Below, piece after piece: positions 18,504 through 26,853 of a stretch of 64,000 bases of DNA (its first letter is position 1; every line of letters begins with the position of its first letter). The position numbers and the translations under genes were made by a program. The notes below the pieces were generated by a model that was not told where the DNA came from, made no database searches, and worked only from the letters and a program-made list of their open reading frames with translations. The stretch spans positions 1 to 64,000 of the forward strand of contig NZ_PVTE01000018.1 of NCBI RefSeq assembly GCF_003002825.1, written 5' to 3'. The stretch comes from Spirosoma oryzae. GTDB taxonomy: Bacteria; Bacteroidota; Bacteroidia; Cytophagales; Spirosomataceae.

Positions 18504-19277
18504 ATGCCCGAGTCTCCACCACCCCGCCCCCATCTGACCCGGCATCAGGTTATCATGCTTGTGCTATCGGTTTACGTGATCGTGGCCTTGCTGATTCGGG
18601 AACTACTGTCCTTGTCGAAACAGACACAGCTATTGCTCGACCGGATCGACATGGTTATCTGTCTGTATTTCCTGTACGATTTTGGCTTGCGGCTTTCGCG
18701 GGCACCCGACAAATGGCGGTTTATGCGCTGGGCCTGGATCGATCTGCTGGCCAGTATTCCGGCGGTCGGCTGGCTGCGGCTGGGGCAGCTCGTCCGGATC
18801 GTGCGGATACTGCGGTTGGTACGTGTTTTCCGAACGGCTCGCGACTACCTGACCTTTCGTTTCCGACACCGGGCCAACGGTACGCTGGCCATTGTCCTAA
18901 TCAGTTCGGTGCTGCTGATGTTCTGCGGGGCAATTGCCATGTTCTACATCGAGCGAGTGCCCGACGCCAATATCAAGACATTTGCGGATGCGCTCTGGTG
19001 GGCGTTCGTGACGATCACGACCGTTGGGTATGGCGATCGCTATCCGGTAACGGACGCCGGTCGACTGGTAGCCGCTGTGCTGATGGTAGCCGGGGTCGGG
19101 CTGTTTGGTACGTTTACCGGCTTTGTTGCTAATTTCTTCGTGGGCGAAGAGCAACAACAAAACGAGGATGACCTACAGTTGCTGATTCAGGAAGTGCGGC
19201 AGCTGCGCGAAAAAATCGAACAACTGGAGCAACGGCAAACAGGTTCGCCGACTGGTAAAGCACCTGATACCAATTGA
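18504..19277 (+). CDS. Voltage-sensor-type potassium channel (6TM)
   Basis: 257 residues with six predicted membrane segments. S1 lies near residues 12-35, and S4 is an arginine-periodic helix (LVRIVRILRLVRVFRTAR). S5 follows, then a pore loop with the K+ selectivity filter TTVGYGD, and S6 (LVAAVLMVAGVGLFGTFTGF). A C-terminal coiled coil (LIQEVRQLREKIEQLEQR) probably aids tetramer assembly. The architecture resembles bacterial Kv-like channels. It begins 17 bp after the barrel-protein gene, so cotranscription is possible although the functions are unrelated. Confidence 0.9.
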   Translation: MPESPPPRPHLTRHQVIMLVLSVYVIVALLIRELLSLSKQTQLLLDRIDMVICLYFLYDFGLRLSRAPDKWRFMRWAWIDLLASIPAVGWLRLGQLVRIVRILRLVRVFRTARDYLTFRFRHRANGTLAIVLISSVLLMFCGAIAMFYIERVPDANIKTFADALWWAFVTITTVGYGDRYPVTDAGRLVAAVLMVAGVGLFGTFTGFVANFFVGEEQQQNEDDLQLLIQEVRQLREKIEQLEQRQTGSPTGKAPDTN

Positions 19278-19288
19278 CTCGCCTGCTT

Positions 19289-19741
19289 TTACAACTTCCG
19301 GAAGCGGGCCGCCTGACCAGTGTAATACGGGCTTTCCAGCAAGCGGGCGTATTGCAGCACATTAATGTCGCGGCAGGTCATATAAAAGACACTCGAATCT
19401 GTCCCCGGTTTCAACCGAATCAGGTAGTTGATGCAGTTGGTCCCTTTTACGGACCCCTCGACCTGCTGTACGACCGGCAATCTGGGGTATTGCAGGACAA
19501 AAACGGGTTGCCCCCGCTGAATGGCCTGTACCGTGACATCGACCGTATCGCTGGCGACACTGGTCAGGGTTACCGTAACCGAATCACCCGCAATGGGAAG
19601 CGGTAAGGTGCCTGGCAGACTGGCATAGGTACCGGCGATGGCGGGTGCTGGTGCGGGTAATGTCAGTAGATTCTCGCGAGAGCAGGACAAGCCAGCCAGC
19701 AGAATCGCCAGTGAACCGAACAGGACGCGCTTCGTAAGCAT
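19289..19741 (-). CDS. Putative lipoprotein, unknown function
   Basis: 150 residues from the ATG at 19741 (MLTKRVLFGSLAILLAGLSCSREN): a lipoprotein signal with a loose Bacteroidota-type lipobox GLSC. The mature part is beta-rich (GDSVTVTLTSVASDTVDVTVQ), resembling small immunoglobulin-like domains, with a late YMTCRDINVL segment. The longer frame to 19843 runs through non-family sequence near the rplY terminator. It is convergent with the K+ channel. No known family recognised. Confidence 0.65.
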   Translation of the reverse strand: MLTKRVLFGSLAILLAGLSCSRENLLTLPAPAPAIAGTYASLPGTLPLPIAGDSVTVTLTSVASDTVDVTVQAIQRGQPVFVLQYPRLPVVQQVEGSVKGTNCINYLIRLKPGTDSSVFYMTCRDINVLQYARLLESPYYTGQAARFRKL

Positions 19742-19840
19742 AACGTACACAGAAAGGTGTTTTCTGCAGAACGCAGGGATGCCGTTTTTCTGATGAAAGC
19801 CCGGTAGGATTGACTGAGCGGTTGCTAGTTGAAAACGAAA

Positions 19841-19868
19841 CAACCCCGCTCAAGCCTGAGCGGGGTTG
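19841..19868 (-). terminator. Intrinsic terminator of rplY
   Basis: CAACCCCGCTCA pairs perfectly with TGAGCGGGGTTG around a 4-nt loop. On the minus strand it is followed by TTTCGTTTTC, a classical intrinsic terminator 32 bp after the rplY stop. Confidence 0.85.
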
Positions 19869-19900
19869 CCAACTAATCCGTAAATGGGTTGCTTCGGGGA

Positions 19901-20470
19901 TTACTTCGCCGAAACCGTACCACGCAGTGCGCGGGGAATTTCGATGCTGGCGACCGGGTTAGAGGCATCTTCGAGCAGCGTGATGTCGCTTACTGCGATT
20001 TGGCCAACCCGAACCGACTTACCCAGGTCCAGTGCCGATACATCGACATCGATGTACTCGGGGATGTTCTCGATGGGGCCTTTCACGCGCAGTTTCCGAA
20101 CGCGCGTTACCAGCTTACCACCTTTCTGAACGCCGGGAGCTGTACCGACCAGACGAACTGGAACCGATACTTTCACGTCTTTACCGTCCTGAACCAGCAG
20201 GAAGTCAGCGTGCAGCAGGGTTTCACTAACCGGGTGGAACTGCGTTTCCTGCAGGATAGCGCGGTACACGGTACCTTCGATGTTCAGGCTTACTTCGTAT
20301 ACATTGGGGGTATACACCAGATCCCGGAACAGGATAGCGGGTGCGTAGAAATGCACCTGCGATTCGCCACCATACAATACGCATGGTACATTGCCTTCGG
20401 CCCGAATCGCTTGTGATTCCGTGCGGCCGAGATTCGCTCTTTGAAACCCTACAATCTCGATTGATTTCAT
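19901..20470 (-). CDS. rplY: 50S ribosomal protein L25/general stress protein Ctc
   Basis: 189 residues from the ATG at 20470 (MKSIEIVGFQRANLGRTES). This is the long CTC form: an N-terminal 5S-rRNA-binding L25 domain (IPCVLYGG-like NVPCVLYGG, then ARAPAILFRDLVYTP-like segment) plus the C-terminal TL5 beta domain (VPVRLVGTAPGVQKGGKL, LRVKGPIENIPEYIDVDVS). It binds 5S rRNA in the large ribosomal subunit. It lies downstream of prs on the same strand, an arrangement widely conserved in bacteria. Confidence 0.95.
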   Translation of the reverse strand: MKSIEIVGFQRANLGRTESQAIRAEGNVPCVLYGGESQVHFYAPAILFRDLVYTPNVYEVSLNIEGTVYRAILQETQFHPVSETLLHADFLLVQDGKDVKVSVPVRLVGTAPGVQKGGKLVTRVRKLRVKGPIENIPEYIDVDVSALDLGKSVRVGQIAVSDITLLEDASNPVASIEIPRALRGTVSAK

Positions 20471-20556
20471 AAAAATTGGTGCCAACGGCCCACCGCCGGC
20501 GTTTGCTTTGGTTGATAAACCGGACGTGGGCATCCGGCAGGTCTTTAGTCAGTATT

Positions 20557-20639
20557 TGGTTTACAGTATACGGTTCACGGTTGTTGCACGATTGCTGACC
20601 GGCCGTAAACCGAAAACTGTAAACCGAATACCGTAAACT
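20557..20639. repeat. Family A intergenic inverted repeat (copy A1)
   Basis: Left arm at 20557-20580 (GGTTTACAGTATACGGTTCA...) and right arm at 20603-20639 (CCGTAAACCGAAAACTGTAA...) are imperfect complements (about 20 of 23 positions), with a 20-nt centre. It lies between rplY and prs and is the same element seen at seven other loci in the window. Confidence 0.8.
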
Positions 20640-21579
20640 AATTTCGTATAAACAGTGAGCTGATCGATTCGTGGTCACGGATGCGGCCAATGGCTTTCGC
20701 GAATAGCTCGGCAACCGACAGTACGCGGATCTTCTCGTTGGTTTGACTCATCGGTAGCGTATCGGCCACGACCAGTTCTTCCAGTACTGAATTTGCAATG
20801 TTTTCGTGGGCTTTCCCCGACATGACCGGGTGCGTACAGATCGCCCGTACCGACTTGGCCCCTTTGTCGAGAATGATCTGAGCCGCTTTTGCCATCGTAC
20901 CGCCCGTGTCGATCAGGTCATCGACAAGGACGACGTTCGCGCCTTCGACGTCACCGATTACCTGCATCGACGCAATCTCATTGGCCCGCTTGCGGTGTTT
21001 GTCGCAGAGAACGATGTCGGCGTTGAAATGCTTGGCAAACGTCCGGGCCCGGTTAGCGCCACCCACGTCCGGCGAGGCAATCACCAGATTGTCGAGGTTC
21101 AGGCTACGGATATACGGAACAAAGACCGACGTGCCTTCCAGATGATCGACAGGAATGTCGAAAAAACCCTGAATCTGACCGGCGTGCAAGTCGATGGTCA
21201 TCAGCCGGTCGGCACCGGCCGCTGTCAGCATGTTCGCAATCAGCTTGGCCGCGATAGCAACGCGGGGTTTGTCTTTCCGGTCCTGACGGGCGTAGCCGAA
21301 GTAGGGAATAACGACGGTTACGTAGTGGGCTGATGCCCGGCGGGCTGCATCGACCATCAGCAGCAATTCCATCAGGTTTTCGGTCGGGGGAGGGGTCGAC
21401 TGAATCAGGAATACGTCGCATCCCCGAATCGACTCTTCAAAGCTGGGCGACATCTCACCGTCGCTGAAGCGCCGGCAGGTGTAACCGCCTAAATCTTTAC
21501 CGTAATAGTGTGCAATTTTCTCAGCCAGATAGGTAGACTGGGAGCCTGAAAAAATCTTAACCGGGTTGAATGCCGCCAT
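20638..21579 (-). CDS. prs: Ribose-phosphate pyrophosphokinase
   Basis: 313 residues, normal family length. It makes PRPP from ribose-5-phosphate and ATP. Family signatures: FSDGEMSPSFEESIRG, DAARRASAHYVTVVIPYFGYARQDRKDKPR, MTIDLHAGQIQGFFDIPVDHL, and the PRPP-binding loop VLVDDLIDTGGTMAKAA. The start MAAFNPVKIFSGSQS is typical. A family A repeat abuts its stop, and rplY follows. A TACCTTTG -7 box is 22 bp upstream. Confidence 0.97.
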   Translation of the reverse strand: MAAFNPVKIFSGSQSTYLAEKIAHYYGKDLGGYTCRRFSDGEMSPSFEESIRGCDVFLIQSTPPPTENLMELLLMVDAARRASAHYVTVVIPYFGYARQDRKDKPRVAIAAKLIANMLTAAGADRLMTIDLHAGQIQGFFDIPVDHLEGTSVFVPYIRSLNLDNLVIASPDVGGANRARTFAKHFNADIVLCDKHRKRANEIASMQVIGDVEGANVVLVDDLIDTGGTMAKAAQIILDKGAKSVRAICTHPVMSGKAHENIANSVLEELVVADTLPMSQTNEKIRVLSVAELFAKAIGRIRDHESISSLFIRN

Positions 21580-21600
21580 TTATACCGCCCAAATTTTCCG

Positions 21601-21608
21601 CAAAGGTA
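21601..21608 (-). promoter_or_regulatory. -7 box (TACCTTTG) for prs
   Basis: Exact TAnnTTTG match on the minus strand, giving a leader of about 15 nt before the prs ATG. Confidence 0.55.
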
Positions 21609-21650
21609 CGGAAAAATCGGGCGGTAGGGGGTGATCTGTCTAAATTTCTG

Positions 21651-22229
21651 TCAGCGCCCGAACGAAGCCAGTTGCCGCCCGGCTGCTGTGCGGTGGTAAA
21701 TGCCCACTATGCCCATGGCCGAAGCAACCCCCACACCCGTGCCCGCCAGCACGTCGAGCGGGTAATGCGCGGCTACATAGATACGGCTGTACGAAACCAG
21801 TGCTGCCCACGCAAACACCCAGCCAAACGCCGGATAACGACGACCCAGCAGCAACCAGAGCGACGTGGCCAGCGCAAATGTGGTCGACGCATGCGACGAC
21901 ACGAAGCTGTACGGTCCACCACATTCGAGCACCGGGTGAATGAACTTCTGAATCGCCTGTGTGTGGCAGGGGCGCAGGCGGTGGGTCATCGGTTTCAGAA
22001 CCGACGACGCGACCTGATCGCCGACGGCTACTGATCCGGCAATGGCCAGTAGCAGCCCCAGCGCCTGCTGCCGGAACTGGTAGATTAGCCAGCCAATCAG
22101 CAACGCGTAAAACGGAAACCAGGTGTTGCGCTCCGTTATCTGAATCATCACCGGGTCGAGCCAGGGCGCGCTTTGGTTGTTGAGCCAGAGAAATAGCCGG
22201 GTATCCAGTTCGTTAAGCGTTTCAATCAT
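21651..22229 (-). CDS. PAP2-family membrane phosphatase
   Basis: 192 residues, several membrane helices. The three phosphatase motifs are visible: a KPMTHRLRP segment (motif 1, KxxxxxxRP), SFVSSHAS (motif 2, PSGH-type, with catalytic His) and SRIYVAAHYPLDVLAG (motif 3, SRxxxxxHxxxD). Likely acts on undecaprenyl pyrophosphate or another lipid phosphate at the outer face of the inner membrane. A family A repeat lies immediately upstream, separating it from the sugar isomerase gene. Confidence 0.9.
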   Translation of the reverse strand: MIETLNELDTRLFLWLNNQSAPWLDPVMIQITERNTWFPFYALLIGWLIYQFRQQALGLLLAIAGSVAVGDQVASSVLKPMTHRLRPCHTQAIQKFIHPVLECGGPYSFVSSHASTTFALATSLWLLLGRRYPAFGWVFAWAALVSYSRIYVAAHYPLDVLAGTGVGVASAMGIVGIYHRTAAGRQLASFGR

Positions 22230-22233
22230 GGTG

Positions 22234-22344
22234 ATTTACGGTTTTCTGGTTACAGTATACGGTTTATGAATTGTCAGTATAGAAGGCCTGCGTAGCCAAA
22301 CGGAGTCGCCGTGAACCGAAAACTGTAAACAGTATACCGTGAAC
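22234..22344. repeat. Family A intergenic inverted repeat (copy A2)
   Basis: Left arm 22234-22266 (TTTACGGTTTTCTGGTTACA...) and right arm 22309-22344 (CCGTGAACCGAAAACTGTAA...) flank ~42 bp of unrelated sequence. It fills the gap between the PAP2 and isomerase genes. Confidence 0.8.
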
Positions 22345-22345
22345 A

Positions 22346-23275
22346 TCATAGGACCAGAAATTGACTCAGGTAATTCCGCGCGGTCAGGATGGCGGTGTGT
22401 ACGTCGTCGGAATTGCCTTCGTAGGCCTTGTCTTCCACTTCGATACAGATCGGCCCCCGGTAGCGCACGTCGGTCAGGGCTGCGAAGAAGTCACGCCAGC
22501 GCACGTCGCCCAGTCCCGGTAGCTTGGGCGAATGGTATTCCAGCGGATTGCCCATGATGCCGACCCGGTTGAGCTTGTCGCGGTAGAGTTTGACGTCTTT
22601 CAGGTGGACGTGATGCAACCGATCGCGGTAGTCGTAAATGGGCTTTACCTCGTCCATCATTTGCCAGATCATGTGGCTGGGGTCGTAGTTCAGGCCCAGC
22701 AGGGGAGACGGCAGCAACTCGAACACCCGGTCCCAGATGGCCGGTGTCGTCATCAGGTTTTTACCGCCGGGCCACTCGTCGTTGGTGAACCACATCGGGC
22801 AGTTTTCGATGCCGATCTTTACGTTACAGGCTTCGGCTTCGCGAATGATAGCGGGCCAGTGCTCGGCAACCAGTTTCAGGTTATCGTCGATGGTCAGGCC
22901 CGAATTTCGACCGATAAACGTGTTGACGACGGGTACCGACCCGTCGGACCGCTTCAACCTGGCTGCGGCCCGAATAATTTTTTTGATGTGCTCGCGGTAG
23001 AACGCGGCCTGTTCGGGATTGGGGTCGAGCGGATTGGGGTAGTAGCCCAGCCCCGAAATAGAAACGCCGTGCTGCTGAACCAGCGACTGCACCTGGTCAA
23101 TGTCCATGTTGTCGACGTCGATGTGCGTAACGCCTGCGTACCGCCGGGCATCGGCATTGCCGGTGGGCCAGCACATCACTTCGACGCACTTAAAGCGATT
23201 CTCCGACGCAAATTTCAGCACACCGTTCAGATCACTGTCGGCCAGAATTGCCGATACAAAACCAAGATCAAGCAT
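22346..23275 (-). CDS. Sugar phosphate isomerase/epimerase (xylose-isomerase-like TIM barrel)
   Basis: 309 residues. TIM-barrel AP-endonuclease-2/xylose-isomerase-like family: CVEVMCWPTGNADARRYAG, IGIENCPMWF, GLNYDPSHMIWQMMD and VHLKDVKLY supply the metal-binding Glu/Asp/His residues expected for this fold, and ICIEVEDKAYEGN near the C-terminus provides the last Glu. Substrate specificity cannot be derived. It is 25 bp downstream of trpS, so possibly cotranscribed. Confidence 0.9.
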   Translation of the reverse strand: MLDLGFVSAILADSDLNGVLKFASENRFKCVEVMCWPTGNADARRYAGVTHIDVDNMDIDQVQSLVQQHGVSISGLGYYPNPLDPNPEQAAFYREHIKKIIRAAARLKRSDGSVPVVNTFIGRNSGLTIDDNLKLVAEHWPAIIREAEACNVKIGIENCPMWFTNDEWPGGKNLMTTPAIWDRVFELLPSPLLGLNYDPSHMIWQMMDEVKPIYDYRDRLHHVHLKDVKLYRDKLNRVGIMGNPLEYHSPKLPGLGDVRWRDFFAALTDVRYRGPICIEVEDKAYEGNSDDVHTAILTARNYLSQFLVL

Positions 23276-23300
23276 AGGATTAAGGGTCAGGAATAAGTAG

Positions 23301-24278
23301 TTAGTTGAAGCCTAGCTTCTCGCGTACACGCTGAATAGTCGCCCTGGCTACAGTCCGGGCTTTTTCTTCGCCCGCCTGCAACTCGGCTTCCAGCGCGTCG
23401 GGGTTCTCAATCATGTAGTAATTGTACCGTTCGCGTTCGTCTTTGAACTTGTCGACGATTAGTTCGTATAATGCTTTCTTGGCCATGCCGTAGCCGTAGT
23501 TACCGCCTTCGTAGTTGGCCCGCATGGTCGCAACCTGCTCATCGGTCGCCAGCAGTGAATAAAGCTGGAACGTGATGTCGATATCCGGGTTCTTGGGCTC
23601 CTCCATCGGCGTCGAATCCGACTTAACCTTCTTGATGACTTTCCAGAGTTCGTTGTCGGGCAGGAAAATGTCGATGTAGTTGTTGTACGACTTACTCATC
23701 TTTTGCCCGTCAAGGCCGGGGATCGTCATCAGGCGCTCATCGATCCGCGCTTCGGGCAGCACAAAAATGTCGGCGTTGTATTCGCGGTTGAATGCACCGG
23801 CGATGTCGCGGGTCATCTCGATGTGCTGCCGCTGATCTTTGCCGACCGGAATGATCTCGGCATCGTACAGCAGAATGTCGGCTGCCTGTAACACCGGATA
23901 GACGAACAGGCCCGCGTTGACATTGGCGTATTTGTCCGACTTCTCCTTGAACGAGGTCGCGTTGTTGAGCATCGGCATGGGTGTGAAGCAGTTCAGGTAC
24001 CAGCACAGCTCCGTATGCTCGGCCACCCGCGATTGCCGCCAGAACGTATTTTTCGCCGTATCGAGTCCGAAGGCCAGCCAGGTGGCCGCTACGGCTTTGA
24101 TGAACTCCCGGCGCTGCGGACCGTCTTTGATCGTGGTGAGTGAATGCAGGTCGGCGATGAACAGAAACGATTCATTACCAGGCTGTTTGGAGAGGTCGAT
24201 CGCGGGCTTGATGGCCCCCAGAATGTTACCCAGATGCGGCCGGCCGCTGCTCTGAATACCGGTTAAAATACGGGACAT
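23301..24278 (-). CDS. trpS: Tryptophan--tRNA ligase
   Basis: 325 residues, class I aminoacyl-tRNA synthetase of normal length. The HIGH-type motif is in SSGRPHLGNILGA and the KMSKS motif in LDGQKMSKSYNN. VLQAADILLYDAEIIPVGKDQRQH is typical of TrpRS. The start MSRILTGIQSSGRPHLG fits the family. An isolated arm of repeat family A lies just upstream. Confidence 0.97.
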   Translation of the reverse strand: MSRILTGIQSSGRPHLGNILGAIKPAIDLSKQPGNESFLFIADLHSLTTIKDGPQRREFIKAVAATWLAFGLDTAKNTFWRQSRVAEHTELCWYLNCFTPMPMLNNATSFKEKSDKYANVNAGLFVYPVLQAADILLYDAEIIPVGKDQRQHIEMTRDIAGAFNREYNADIFVLPEARIDERLMTIPGLDGQKMSKSYNNYIDIFLPDNELWKVIKKVKSDSTPMEEPKNPDIDITFQLYSLLATDEQVATMRANYEGGNYGYGMAKKALYELIVDKFKDERERYNYYMIENPDALEAELQAGEEKARTVARATIQRVREKLGFN

Positions 24279-24282
24279 AAAT

Positions 24283-24314
24283 CGGTTGTCGGTTTTCGGT
24301 TCACGGTTTTACGG
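24283..24314. repeat. Family A repeat, single arm (copy A3)
   Basis: CGGTTGTCGGTTTTCGGTTC and following ACGGTTTTACGG match one arm of family A; no second arm is present, so this is a partial copy. Confidence 0.6.
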
Positions 24315-24460
24315 ATCGTCAGCGTGTGGCTTACCGGGGTCTAAACGGGATGCGTCGACCCTGAAATAGCCGCTGAAAATCGGGCACCGGAACAGACGCG
24401 AAGGTACGGAAAGATGCGTATCGGTACTGCCGCTGAACCGGACAAGCCAATACGGTGGGG

Positions 24461-24520
24461 TGCGCCAGTCGCAAAAAAGCCGCCCCCGGTTAGAGAGCGG
24501 CTTTTTTGCGGCTGGCGCAA
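24461..24520. terminator. Bidirectional intrinsic terminator
   Basis: A GC-rich stem (GCCGC/GCGGC core) is extended by A6/T6 tracts and an outer TGCGCCAG/CTGGCGCA pairing. On both strands a GC stem is followed by TTTTTT, so it can stop transcription in either direction, particularly of the minus-strand gene ending at 24650. Confidence 0.75.
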
Positions 24521-24532
24521 CTCATTCGTTTC

Positions 24533-24619
24533 TTGTCATCCCGAGCCTGCGAGGGATCTTCAGTAAAAGCAAAATAAATTGGCTGTTTCCGAAGATCCCT
24601 CGCAGGCTCGGGATGACAA
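24533..24619. repeat. Palindromic element F, 29-bp perfect arms
   Basis: TTGTCATCCCGAGCCTGCGA continuing to GGGATCTTC (24533-24561) is repeated exactly as its reverse complement at 24591-24619, with a 29-nt AT-rich spacer. It is immediately downstream of a terminator and is not needed for termination; it looks like a mobile palindrome. Confidence 0.8.
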
Positions 24620-24649
24620 AATGGAGTAGGGGAAACTCTGTATGGTTTG

Positions 24650-25012
24650 TTAGCTGACCAGAAAATTAACGGCTTGTTTCAGCGTACGTTCGTTGCCGGT
24701 TTCCGGGTCGTTGTACGAACGATCGCCGACGTCGATGGTCATGGTTTTGCCGATAAGCTGCTTCGTATCCAGCTCTTTACCTTCTTTTACTTCGATACCA
24801 GCCATCTCGAACAGACTGACGATAGCGGGCATGCCAGCGGGTGATTGATAGAATCTATGCGACACGTAGCCGTTGTCGTTTTCAAAGCGGACGGCAAAAA
24901 AAGGAATGCCTTTGTGCTCACTGCTTCCCTCGTCGATGCTGGTGATTGTTGCCTGCTGTGTACCATCTGGCAGCAATGCTTTGGCCTGCCCTTCTTCAAC
25001 TGCGATTTTCAT
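24650..25012 (-). CDS. Small conserved-looking protein, unknown (possible OB-fold/DUF669-like)
   Basis: 120 residues, acidic, no signal or membrane segment. The pattern PDGTQQATITSIDEGSSEHKGIPFFAVRFEND, then KQLIGKTMTIDVGDRSYNDPETG, resembles beta-barrel (OB-like) proteins such as phage DUF669 single-strand-binding-type proteins, but I cannot confirm this. The start MKIAVEEGQAKALLPDG at 25012 is the only good one. It stands alone with a terminator downstream. Confidence 0.6.
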   Translation of the reverse strand: MKIAVEEGQAKALLPDGTQQATITSIDEGSSEHKGIPFFAVRFENDNGYVSHRFYQSPAGMPAIVSLFEMAGIEVKEGKELDTKQLIGKTMTIDVGDRSYNDPETGNERTLKQAVNFLVS

Positions 25013-25114
25013 AACGTGTATATGTTAGTTGTATTATAAACGCCCTGTACGGTGGAATGTTTAGCCGAAAATCGACACCTTCGGTAGTGATGATAAGTGG
25101 AGAAGCGGGCGGGA

Positions 25115-25330
25115 TCAGCGTCGGATTGTCTGTTTGTCGACGGCCAGCCAGAACGACCAGATGACGATGGCGTACAGACAGAACAGGCTCAGTCGGAGAT
25201 AGGGCTTCGTATGCGAGTCGTTGTAGATGGTTCGGGTCGTGCGAACGTGAAAAAACGGCGACGAATCGATACCCGCCACCGGGATGGAACGATAGTCGTC
25301 GTATCGATCGCCAAACGTCAGCGGCTGCTG
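25115..25330 (-). other. In-frame continuation beyond a TGA stop (possible pseudogene tail)
   Basis: Directly after the TGA at 25331-25333 the same frame stays open for 71 codons to a second TGA at 25115-25117. It encodes QQPLTFGDRYDDYRSIPVAG..., then a predicted membrane helix (LSLFCLYAIVIWSFWLAV) and a basic end (DKQTIRR). Its composition looks like genuine protein and continues the membrane-protein character of the upstream gene. Confidence 0.6.
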
Positions 25331-26152
25331 TCAGCTGATTTTGGTGCGGAAATCATACGCACGGATGGTTAGCGTCAGGCGGGGCGGGTAGTTTAGCGCG
25401 TAAGGTAAGGTCCGGAGCGAATCCGTAAATTCCTTGCGTCGGGCATAAAACGTGAAGTCAGGGTATTCGGCAAGACGTAACGTGAAACCGGTGTACGAAC
25501 TGCTGCGGTTGGTTGTCTTTCGAATACTGGACAATGTGCCGCTTAGCTGAACCAGCCGGGCCGGTTGCTTGTCGACAGGTTGGTACGCGGCAAAACCAAA
25601 CCAGACGGGCACCAGCCCAACCAGCAACGCGACGATGAGGAAGATCCGCGCCAGCCGTTGTTCGCCGGGCGACAGAACCTGCCTATAGGGTACTGCCGGA
25701 CTGACCGCCGAAAATAGCGCGACCAGTTCATCGAAATTATCGAAATCAACCGACCGGAGGGTAAACCAGTTATCGGGCAGGTACACGACCAGTTCTGTCC
25801 AGCTTCGTTGCCGGTCGAAATTAGGACGGACGGTATGTCCGGTTATGGCTGTGTAAGGATGCTCGAAAGGTTCTTGCCCATATTTCCGAGCGGTAAACGA
25901 CTCCGTACCTGTCTGAATGGATGCTGTATGCTCGATATAAGGCCACGTAAGCAGTAACATCATTATGAGGCCTAGTGAGCCGAAGAAGGTGCTGAAGTTG
26001 AGATCAGGGTAGGGCTGAGTCCATACGGAGTATATCGGTGCGGTCACCATGATAACGCCTAGCAGCAGGATGATGCCGATAAGTAACCAAAACATCCAGG
26101 AGCGTTGGGCTTTTTGAGTCGTCTGATTGGCAGGTGTAGGTGGCATACGCAT
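25331..26152 (-). CDS. Membrane protein of unknown function, probably truncated by an in-frame TGA
   Basis: 273 residues up to the first stop. Predicted membrane helices lie at ~19-42 (WMFWLLIGIILLLGVIMVTA), ~52-71 and ~175-195, with a soluble region between. The stop is a single in-frame TGA; the frame then continues 71 codons and adds a fourth helix, giving a 344-codon protein. A CGA/TGG-to-TGA change or a sequencing error is the simplest explanation; readthrough cannot be excluded. No family name recognised. Confidence 0.65.
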   Translation of the reverse strand: MRMPPTPANQTTQKAQRSWMFWLLIGIILLLGVIMVTAPIYSVWTQPYPDLNFSTFFGSLGLIMMLLLTWPYIEHTASIQTGTESFTARKYGQEPFEHPYTAITGHTVRPNFDRQRSWTELVVYLPDNWFTLRSVDFDNFDELVALFSAVSPAVPYRQVLSPGEQRLARIFLIVALLVGLVPVWFGFAAYQPVDKQPARLVQLSGTLSSIRKTTNRSSSYTGFTLRLAEYPDFTFYARRKEFTDSLRTLPYALNYPPRLTLTIRAYDFRTKIS

Positions 26153-26326
26153 ATCGTAGTCGGGATAACGTCCGGTTAACTACGCATCTGTCGTCGTATG
26201 GTGCTACTCCTACTGGAATGTCGGTTTATCTACTGGTCAAACGGTTATTTCGTGTGCTGTAAATTACCGGTTATTGCGGAGCTGTAGCAAGCAGGATGTG
26301 ATGTACCGCTAGCTAAATACACAAGG

Positions 26327-26704
26327 CTACCGCTGCGCTATTTTCAGCAGCAAAAGTTCGCCCTCAGATTTAGATCGTTGACTTTCTACAAGCGCCTTAG
26401 CTGCGTTTAAGTCTTGAGGGACGGGCCCAATTCCCCAACAACCGCAAGAGTAAAAGTTGTAATTGTGTATCGATAGATATTCAATAGCCAACCACTTTTC
26501 ATCCGCTTTGCGAGTGGGTAATCGAAGATCTAAGCCTAAGTTTTTCATCTCTCCACCACAATCTGGGCACGTTACACGCTCGCCCTCGCGCCGGTGTTGG
26601 GGTATTATATCCTCATCTAACCTGCGTTTGAATCCCTTTCGACAAGTGAAGCAGGCGTAGGTATTTTTGTAAACCTTGAAAGCATATCTACACATGATGC
26701 ACAA
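26327..26704 (-). CDS. Small zinc-ribbon-like protein, unknown function
   Basis: 125 residues with three CxxC pairs (CIMC, CFTC, CPDC) plus a CGC near the end, a layout expected for zinc binding. The start could be 26704 or the Met at codon 4 (26695). Rich in Lys/Arg. The local base composition is clearly more AT-rich than the housekeeping genes around it, and the next gene upstream is likewise AT-rich, suggesting acquired DNA. No family recognised. Confidence 0.55.
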   Translation of the reverse strand: MCIMCRYAFKVYKNTYACFTCRKGFKRRLDEDIIPQHRREGERVTCPDCGGEMKNLGLDLRLPTRKADEKWLAIEYLSIHNYNFYSCGCWGIGPVPQDLNAAKALVESQRSKSEGELLLLKIAQR

Positions 26705-26752
26705 CAGTGAAGTGTTATTAAATCGCCTGAAATATAAAAATGAAAGTGCAAT

Positions 26753-26800
26753 AACTGCCTGCGTGCGTATTACTGGAACTGCCTGCGTGCGTATTACTGG
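26753..26800. repeat. Perfect 24-bp tandem duplication
   Basis: AACTGCCTGCGTGCGTATTA plus CTGG occurs at 26753-26776 and is repeated exactly at 26777-26800, between two orphan genes. Confidence 0.9.
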
Positions 26801-26853
26801 GTTGCTGCTAATGTTTTTCGGGCCACGCTCACTACTGCATAAATGAGAGCAAA

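Larger units (their letters stand above)
24279..24649. other. Intergenic region, 371 bp, holding three structured elements
   Basis: No gene seen. It contains a single arm of repeat family A (24283-24314), a strong bidirectional terminator (24461-24520) and a 29-bp-arm inverted repeat (24533-24619). A TACCTTCG sequence on the minus strand near 24399-24406 is a weak -7 candidate for trpS. Confidence 0.6.

Noticed and set aside
25331-25333. TGA as a selenocysteine codon
   Set aside because: No Cys-type context, no hairpin recognisable as a SECIS just after it, and no selenium genes in the window; nonsense mutation is simpler.
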